Assembly (NCBI GenBank): GCA_021848465.1
Contig: JAJZUP010000001.1
Location: 558,001 to 622,000, forward strand
Reading direction: 5' to 3'
Source: Pseudomonadota bacterium
GTDB lineage: Bacteria > Pseudomonadota > Gammaproteobacteria > Burkholderiales > Gallionellaceae
DNA length: 64,000 nucleotides
This document shows positions 59,332 to 64,000 of this stretch, piece after piece. A program made the translations under genes and the position numbers. How positions within the stretch are numbered: position 1 is the first letter of the stretch; every line of letters begins with the position of its first letter. A model generated the notes under the pieces. The model was not told the DNA's origin, did not search any database, and saw only the letters and a program-made list of their open reading frames with translations.

Positions 59332-60180
59332 ATGCAAAAATTATTCGATCACTGTCCCAATGGTTGTAATTCAGAGTTGCGTCCTACCGATATTGACGTT
59401 GCCGAAGGTGTGCTGCTTGAGTGCAGCGCCTGTGGGCAATTGGTGACGTCATGCAGCAGGGAATATTACGACCAGGCGAAAGGCGCATGGAGCTCATCCG
59501 AAGTTGGCTGGCCGTCAGGGAAGGAACTGGCACGGTTAACCAAACGCAGGAGCGAGGATATTCAGAACATTTCCAAGCTGCTTGCAAAAAAATATTCGGA
59601 TATCAACATCCTGGATGTTGGCAGTTCTAATGGCTCATTTGTTTCTATTGCAAACAAGCTGGGGCTGCAGGCCGAAGGTGTCGACCCCTCTCCCAAAGCC
59701 ATTGAGGATGGAGTAAAAAGAGGCCTGAAGCTCCATCTGGGTTATTTGCATGAGGTCGGATTTGCGGACGGCACATTTGATGCTATCACTCTGTATGAGG
59801 TTGCCGAGCATCTTCCTGATCCGATTGGCTTGCTGCAGGAATGCGCGCGTATATTGAAGCCGAATGGTTTGCTGCTCATCGGCACGGGGAATACCGATAG
59901 CTGGACGCGGCACGTGCGCCAGAACAAGTGGGACTTCTTTAACTTGAAATTGCATGGCGGGCATATCAGTTTTTTTTCGCCCGCAACCTTCAAGGTATTA
60001 GCAGCAAAAACTGGCTTTGATGTGGTGAAGGTTTCCACCTCTTCCGTCAGATTTTACGAGCAAGGCGAGCTGCCCTTTATCCTGTATCGCACAATCAAGC
60101 TGGTTACCGAATTGCTGAATATCCTGGCAAAACTGCTTAACAAAGGTAGCCAGATGGAGATCTACCTGCGTAAGCGGTAG
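59332..60180 (+). CDS. Class I SAM-dependent methyltransferase with N-terminal Cys-rich segment
   Basis: About 282 residues. N-terminal Cys pairs (DHCPNGC and LECSACGQLV) look like a zinc ribbon, then a methyltransferase fold: NILDVGSSNGSFVSIA (SAM motif I), VEGVDPSPKAIEDG, DAITLYEVAEHLPDP (post I) and ILKPNGLLLIG. It ends with an amphipathic helical tail. This pattern resembles methyltransferases of sugar or surface polymer pathways. The start is uncertain: the frame begins at 59224, and I chose the later ATG. Not obviously in an operon with hemW. Confidence 0.75.
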   Translation: MQKLFDHCPNGCNSELRPTDIDVAEGVLLECSACGQLVTSCSREYYDQAKGAWSSSEVGWPSGKELARLTKRRSEDIQNISKLLAKKYSDINILDVGSSNGSFVSIANKLGLQAEGVDPSPKAIEDGVKRGLKLHLGYLHEVGFADGTFDAITLYEVAEHLPDPIGLLQECARILKPNGLLLIGTGNTDSWTRHVRQNKWDFFNLKLHGGHISFFSPATFKVLAAKTGFDVVKVSTSSVRFYEQGELPFILYRTIKLVTELLNILAKLLNKGSQMEIYLRKR

Positions 60181-60200
60181 CTGCGATTGCGGGCAGGGCG

Positions 60201-60971
60201 CTACTTTCCAGCGCCGCACCGTTTAAACACCAAATCCCACACGCCATGCCCGAGCTTTATTCCGCGTTGCTCGAATTTGGTGAGCGGACGGTAGGCTGGG
60301 CGCGGCGCGTAGTCTGCTGCGGTGTTCTGCAGTTGCGGTTCTGCGGAGAGTACTGCGAGCATTTGTTCTGCGTAGTCCTGCCAGTCGGTAGCGGCATGGA
60401 TATATCCGCCTGGTTTCAGTTTCTGCACTAACTTGGCGATGAATGGCCCTTGAATCAGGCGGCGCTTGTTGTGGCGTGCCTTGTGCCACGGGTCGGGGAA
60501 AAAGATATGCACGCCATCCAGTGAGCCATCGGCAATCATGTCGCGCAGCACTTCCACGGCGTCGTGCTGGATGATGCGGATATTGTTCAATGCTTGCTCA
60601 TCAATCAATTTGAGCAGGTTGCCCACGCCGGGGGTGTGCACTTCCAGCGCGAGGTAGTCGGTCTCCGGATGTGCCTGGGCAATTTCCGCGGTGGCGCCGC
60701 CCATGCCGAAACCGATTTCAAGGATTTTGGGGGCATTGCGCCCGAATGCGCTGTCGAGAGCGAGTTGCCCGGGCTGGTAAGGGATGCCATAGCGCGGCAT
60801 CAATGCGTCCACTGCGCGTTTTTGAGCCACGGAGAGATGTCCTTGGCGCAACACGAAGCTGCGGATGTGTCGGTGTCCGCCGGGCCTGGAGTTCTCTTCA
60901 TTTACGTGAGCTTCTGCCGCGACTTCGTTGTGGTGGTCGGTCGGGGCGCTTGATTCGTTGGTGTCGGCCAT
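60201..60971 (-). CDS. trmB: tRNA (guanine-N7-)-methyltransferase
   Basis: A 256-residue enzyme. [14 protein letters not shown] near the start, SAM motif [44 protein letters not shown] and the C-terminal [13 protein letters not shown]. It methylates G46 of tRNA. The N-terminus carries an extra 35-residue acidic and His-rich segment ([17 protein letters not shown]). Confidence 0.95.
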   Translation of the reverse strand: MADTNESSAPTDHHNEVAAEAHVNEENSRPGGHRHIRSFVLRQGHLSVAQKRAVDALMPRYGIPYQPGQLALDSAFGRNAPKILEIGFGMGGATAEIAQAHPETDYLALEVHTPGVGNLLKLIDEQALNNIRIIQHDAVEVLRDMIADGSLDGVHIFFPDPWHKARHNKRRLIQGPFIAKLVQKLKPGGYIHAATDWQDYAEQMLAVLSAEPQLQNTAADYAPRPAYRPLTKFEQRGIKLGHGVWDLVFKRCGAGK

Positions 60972-61037
60972 AAAATTTGTCTAATCGTTCGCCCCAAGCT
61001 TGCCTAAGGAGTGAACATTGTTTAAGGATGACTTTCG

Positions 61038-61064
61038 TTCATGCCGCGACATGCTCGGCATGAA
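61038..61064. terminator. Hairpin between trmB and thiG genes
   Basis: TTCATGCCG (61038-61046) and CGGCATGAA (61056-61064) form a 9-bp stem. It lies 10 bases after the end of thiG on the minus strand. No T-run. Confidence 0.5.
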
Positions 61065-61074
61065 CGGGCATAGC

Positions 61075-61872
61075 CTAGCTGCGCGCCGAAGCGATGATGC
61101 CTGCTGTCGGCGAACTGGGGCTGGCGCTATACAGTTTCTTCGGCATGCGGCCCGCCAGGTAAGCTTCGCGTCCGGCTTCCACGCCCTTTTTCATGGCTGA
61201 GGCCATCAGCACCGGATTCTGCGCGGCGGCAATCGCCGTATTCATCAGCACGCCGTCGCAGCCCAGTTCCATCGCAATCGCGGCGTCGGAGGCGGTGCCT
61301 ACGCCGGCATCGACGATCACCGGCACATTGACGCGTTCCATGATCAGTTGCAGGTTCCACGGGTTCAGGATGCCCATGCCAGAGCCGATCAGCGAGGCCA
61401 GCGGCATGATGGCAACGCAGCCGATGTCTTCGAGCTGTTTGGCGACGATGGGGTCGTCCGAGGTGTACACCATCACCTGGAAGCCATCGGACACCAGTGT
61501 CTTTGCGGCAGCAATGGTCTCGATGACGTTGGGGTACAACGATTGCGGGTCGCCCAACACTTCCAGTTTTACCAGTGAATGCCCATCCAGCAGTTCGCGC
61601 GCCAGGCGCAGGGTGCGCACGGCATCGTCTGCTGTGTAGCAGCCGGCGGTGTTGGGCAAGTAGGTGAATTTCGACGCCGGCACCGCATCGAGCAGACTGG
61701 GCTCGTTGGCGTTCTGGCCAATATTGGTGCGGCGGATCGCCACCGTCACGATTTCCGCGCCGCTGGCATCCAGTGCGGCACGGGTCTCGGTGAAGTCCTT
61801 GTATTTTCCGGTGCCGACCAGCAAGCGTGAGGAATAGGATTTGCCGGCAAGTATCAGTGCGTCATTGCTCAT
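61075..61872 (-). CDS. thiG: Thiazole synthase ThiG
   Basis: A 265-residue TIM barrel ([31 protein letters not shown]), with the Schiff-base lysine region [10 protein letters not shown] and [31 protein letters not shown]. It makes the thiazole of thiamine from deoxyxylulose-5-phosphate and ThiS thiocarboxylate. Adjacent to thiS, 26 bases away. Confidence 0.95.
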   Translation of the reverse strand: MSNDALILAGKSYSSRLLVGTGKYKDFTETRAALDASGAEIVTVAIRRTNIGQNANEPSLLDAVPASKFTYLPNTAGCYTADDAVRTLRLARELLDGHSLVKLEVLGDPQSLYPNVIETIAAAKTLVSDGFQVMVYTSDDPIVAKQLEDIGCVAIMPLASLIGSGMGILNPWNLQLIMERVNVPVIVDAGVGTASDAAIAMELGCDGVLMNTAIAAAQNPVLMASAMKKGVEAGREAYLAGRMPKKLYSASPSSPTAGIIASARS

Positions 61873-61898
61873 GGTGAGTGCTTTCAGGTGATGGGCGG

Positions 61899-62102
61899 TC
61901 AGCCGCCGCCGACGGCAACCACGATTTCGATCCGGTCACCTTCGTGCAACGGGTGTTGCGCGAAGGTGCTGCGCGGTACAATCTCGCCGTTGCATTCGAT
62001 GGCGATGCGTTTGCCGCCAAGGTTCAATGCGGCAACCAGATCGGCTACGGTGCTGACCTGTTCGAATGCTTGCGATGTCCCGTTGATGTAGACGGAAATC
62101 AT
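61899..62102 (-). CDS. thiS: Sulfur carrier protein ThiS
   Basis: A 67-residue ubiquitin-fold protein with the C-terminal GG (VVAVGGG) that is thiocarboxylated. [23 protein letters not shown] and [15 protein letters not shown]. Starts the thiS-thiG unit. No TPP riboswitch is seen upstream; only about 41 bases separate it from the tRNA gene. Confidence 0.92.
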   Translation of the reverse strand: MISVYINGTSQAFEQVSTVADLVAALNLGGKRIAIECNGEIVPRSTFAQHPLHEGDRIEIVVAVGGG

Positions 62103-62143
62103 GTTTGCTTCAGCTCATGTTAGAATGGGCGCACATTTTACAT

Positions 62144-62217
62144 GCGGGTGTAGTTCAATGGTAGAACGAAAGCTTCCCAAGCTTTAGACGTGGGTTCGAT
62201 TCCCATCACCCGCTCCA
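62144..62217 (+). tRNA. tRNA-Gly (CCC anticodon)
   Basis: Cloverleaf folds: acceptor GCGGGTG with CACCCGC, D arm TAGTTCAATGGTAGA, anticodon stem AAAGC/GCTTT with loop TTCCCAA (anticodon CCC), T arm GTGGG-TTCGATT-CCCAT and encoded CCA. All major stems pair. It reads the GGG glycine codon. It sits in the gap between thiS and hemN. Confidence 0.95.
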
Positions 62218-62261
62218 GATTTTCCGGCCGGGCACGGCCGGCTCAATTGGGCGAAATCATC

Positions 62262-63668
62262 ATGAGTGAAAATAGAGCATATGCTGCGGGCAGCCTGGAA
62301 GTTGACCTGGAGCTGATCCGGCGCCTCGACAAGAATGGCCCGCGCTACACCTCTTACCCGACCGCTGACCGGTTTACGGATGCGCTCAATGCACAGGCTT
62401 ATAGCGCCTGGCTGTCCCGGCGCGCCGTGAGTCCGGCGCAGACACCTCTGTCGCTGTATGTGCATATCCCGTTCTGCAATACCCTGTGCTTCTATTGCGC
62501 CTGCAACAAGGTGATCACCAAGGATTTCAGCAAGTCTGCAGAATATGTGCGCTACGTCACCAAGGAGCTGGAAATGCAGGCCGCCTTGCTGGGCAGCAAC
62601 CGCCGTGTGGAGCAACTGCACTTCGGCGGCGGCACGCCGACCTTTCTCAGCAATGACGAGTTGCGTCAGTTGATGGGGGCGATCCGCAAGAATTTTCAGT
62701 TGGTGGAAGATGGTGAGTATTCCATCGAAATCGACCCGCGCAAGGTGAGCGATGAAACGGTGGCACTATTGGGGCAACTGGGCTTCAACCGCATCAGCAT
62801 CGGCGTGCAGGATTTTGACGAGGCTGTGCAGAAGGCAGTGAACCGCATCCAGAGCGAGGCGGAAACGCTTCAGGTCATCAAAGCGGCGCGTGCGAACGGT
62901 TTCAAATCGGTGAGCATTGACCTGATCTACGGACTGCCAAAACAGAACCTGCAAGGGTTCAAGGCGACACTGGACAAGGTGATCGCGGCTGGCGTGGATC
63001 GCTTGTCGATCTACAACTACGCGCACATGCCGACGCTATTCAAGCCGCAGCGCCGCATCCATGAAGAAGATCTGCCTGCACCGCAGACCAAGCTGGATAT
63101 TCTGAAACTGGCCGTGAATACACTGACTGACGCAGGCTATGTGTACATCGGCATGGACCATTTTGCCAAGCCGGATGACGAACTGGCTATCGCGCAGCGC
63201 GAAGGCCGCCTGCACCGCAATTTTCAAGGCTATTCGACCCATTCCGATTGCGATCTGGTGGCTGTGGGGGTCAGTTCGATTGGCAAGGTCGGGCCGACTT
63301 ACAGCCAGAATTTCCGCGAACTGGAGCCGTACTATGCCGCACTCGACAACAATACCCTGCCGATCATGCGCGGGATGGAGTTGAACGAGGACGACCAGAT
63401 CCGTCGCGAAATCATCCAGGCGTTGATGTGCCACTTTGAAATCGACAAGGTGGCATTCGGCAAGGAATTCAAAATCGACTTCGACCAGTATTTCGCGGTG
63501 GAGCAGGCCGAGCTCCGGGAGTATGAGCGGGAAGGTCTGTTGACCATGTCTGCGGGGCATGTCAGTGTCACGCCCAAGGGACGCATGCTGATCCGCAATA
63601 TCTGCATGGTCTTTGACAAGTACTTGCGCACCCGACAGGAGCATGCGCGGTATTCCAAGGTCATCTGA
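62262..63668 (+). CDS. hemN: Oxygen-independent coproporphyrinogen III dehydrogenase
   Basis: A 468-residue radical SAM enzyme. Cluster motif CNTLCFYCACNK (CxxxCxxCxC) distinguishes it from HemW. GPRYTSYPTADRF near the start, LHFGGGTPTFLS and IDLIYGLPKQNL follow. It makes protoporphyrinogen IX without oxygen, as expected in a microaerophile. I start at ATG 62262 because the frame opens earlier inside the tRNA. Ribosome site is weak (GGGCGAAATCATC). Confidence 0.95.
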   Translation: MSENRAYAAGSLEVDLELIRRLDKNGPRYTSYPTADRFTDALNAQAYSAWLSRRAVSPAQTPLSLYVHIPFCNTLCFYCACNKVITKDFSKSAEYVRYVTKELEMQAALLGSNRRVEQLHFGGGTPTFLSNDELRQLMGAIRKNFQLVEDGEYSIEIDPRKVSDETVALLGQLGFNRISIGVQDFDEAVQKAVNRIQSEAETLQVIKAARANGFKSVSIDLIYGLPKQNLQGFKATLDKVIAAGVDRLSIYNYAHMPTLFKPQRRIHEEDLPAPQTKLDILKLAVNTLTDAGYVYIGMDHFAKPDDELAIAQREGRLHRNFQGYSTHSDCDLVAVGVSSIGKVGPTYSQNFRELEPYYAALDNNTLPIMRGMELNEDDQIRREIIQALMCHFEIDKVAFGKEFKIDFDQYFAVEQAELREYEREGLLTMSAGHVSVTPKGRMLIRNICMVFDKYLRTRQEHARYSKVI

Positions 63669-63752
63669 CGGGGTTTGGGGTAAGATACCCAATGCCGCCC
63701 CATGGCGGGCTGGCGGAAACAAGAGGAGGAGTCCCTTGCCCGAGGGAATATA

Positions 63753-64000
63753 ATGACAAGAAAAGTTGATGATTTCCGCTTGCGTTTAGGCAAGCATGAG
63801 TTGGTTCCGATCATGATCGGAGGGATGGGCGTGGATATTTCCACGGCCGAATTGGCGCTCGAGGCTGCGCGCTTGGGCGGGGTCGGACATATCTCCGATG
63901 CGATGTTGCCAACCGTGACCGATCGCCGCTACGACACCGATTTCGTCAAGACCAAGCTGACACAGTACAAGTACAACCTCGAAAACTCGGACAAGACTGA
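63753..64000 (+). CDS. Nitronate monooxygenase / FabK-like protein, N-terminal fragment
   Basis: The frame opens at ATG 63753 (ribosome site CGAGGG) and runs past the window end. It reads MTRKVDDFRLRLGKHEL then VPIMIGGMGVDISTAELALE and AARLGGVGHISDAML, the start of an FMN-dependent TIM barrel of the 2-nitropropane dioxygenase/FabK group. The enzyme class oxidises alkyl nitronates or reduces enoyl-ACP. Only 82 residues are visible, so activity cannot be assigned. Confidence 0.75.
   Translation, partial: MTRKVDDFRLRLGKHELVPIMIGGMGVDISTAELALEAARLGGVGHISDAMLPTVTDRRYDTDFVKTKLTQYKYNLENSDKT

Noticed and set aside
62103-62261. TPP riboswitch near thiS
   Set aside because: Only about 41 bases lie between thiS and the tRNA gene, and no CTGAGA/thi-box pattern is visible.
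1-64000. CRISPR arrays, rRNA, integrases, phage genes
   Set aside because: No regular direct repeat with spacers, no rRNA-like stretch and no recombinase motif was found in any frame.

Overview
The window is chromosomal DNA from a betaproteobacterium. The syntenic block hpf-rpoN-lptB-lptA-lptC-kdsC-kdsD beside ptsN-hprK-rapZ, the rph-rdgB-hemW run, the gmk-rpoZ-spoT run and a FlhDC flagellar master regulator all fit this group. A four-gene 2-oxoacid:ferredoxin oxidoreductase locus and a microaerophile-type cbb3-like oxidase locus suggest a low-oxygen lithotroph, perhaps Nitrosomonadales/Gallionellaceae-like. That last step is inference, because no marker was compared.

Layout. 0-6 kb: the 3' end of polA, an AT-rich orphan gene, small conserved proteins (VF530, DUF167), recQ, a DUF4395/LysR divergent pair and a YebC-family regulator. 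6-11 kb: a hybrid sensor kinase translationally coupled to a REC-EAL-REC c-di-GMP phosphodiesterase. 11-15.5 kb: a 2-oxoacid:ferredoxin oxidoreductase operon (gamma, alpha, beta, plus a GltD-like flavoprotein with a C-terminal ferredoxin). 15.5-18 kb: an L,D-transpeptidase, then a TIR/deoxyribosyltransferase-like gene lying between two inverted copies of a dispersed repeat. 18-27 kb: ubiX, an Rnf-like accessory pair, and the PTS-Ntr/rpoN/LPS export block. 27-32 kb: an orphan pseudopilin, a 7TM-GGDEF protein, murI and a YbiT-type ABC-F protein. 32-38 kb: a c-di-GMP-I riboswitch ahead of a kinase / receiver-TPR / MotB-like gene set, then flhDC bracketed by two related tiny genes. 38-41 kb: spoT, rpoZ, gmk.

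41-55.5 kb is the most unusual region. Fifteen forward genes, some only about 35 codons long, surround cbb3-like CcoN and CcoO subunits. With them are a monoheme cytochrome c, a membrane-anchored SUMF1/NirV-like protein without the catalytic cysteines, an MFS-spermidine synthase-like fusion, CcoG and a FixH-like lipoprotein. No canonical di-heme CcoP is present. A convergent minus-strand set carries a second tiny subunit, a short stand-alone CcoN-like protein and polytopic membrane proteins. The locus has internal duplications: two 2-TM proteins sharing an FP[LF]WGxRP motif, and two tiny proteins ending in IDRV plus a short tail, each followed by a hairpin with the same GATACCCCAG core. I read it as a divergent terminal oxidase with its own assembly factors. 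It is the best candidate here for a poorly described system.

55.7-64 kb is housekeeping: a PP2C phosphatase, rph, rdgB, hemW, a methyltransferase, trmB, thiG/thiS, tRNA-Gly(CCC), hemN, and the start of a nitronate-monooxygenase-like gene cut by the window edge. I saw no CRISPR array, rRNA, transposase or integrase.
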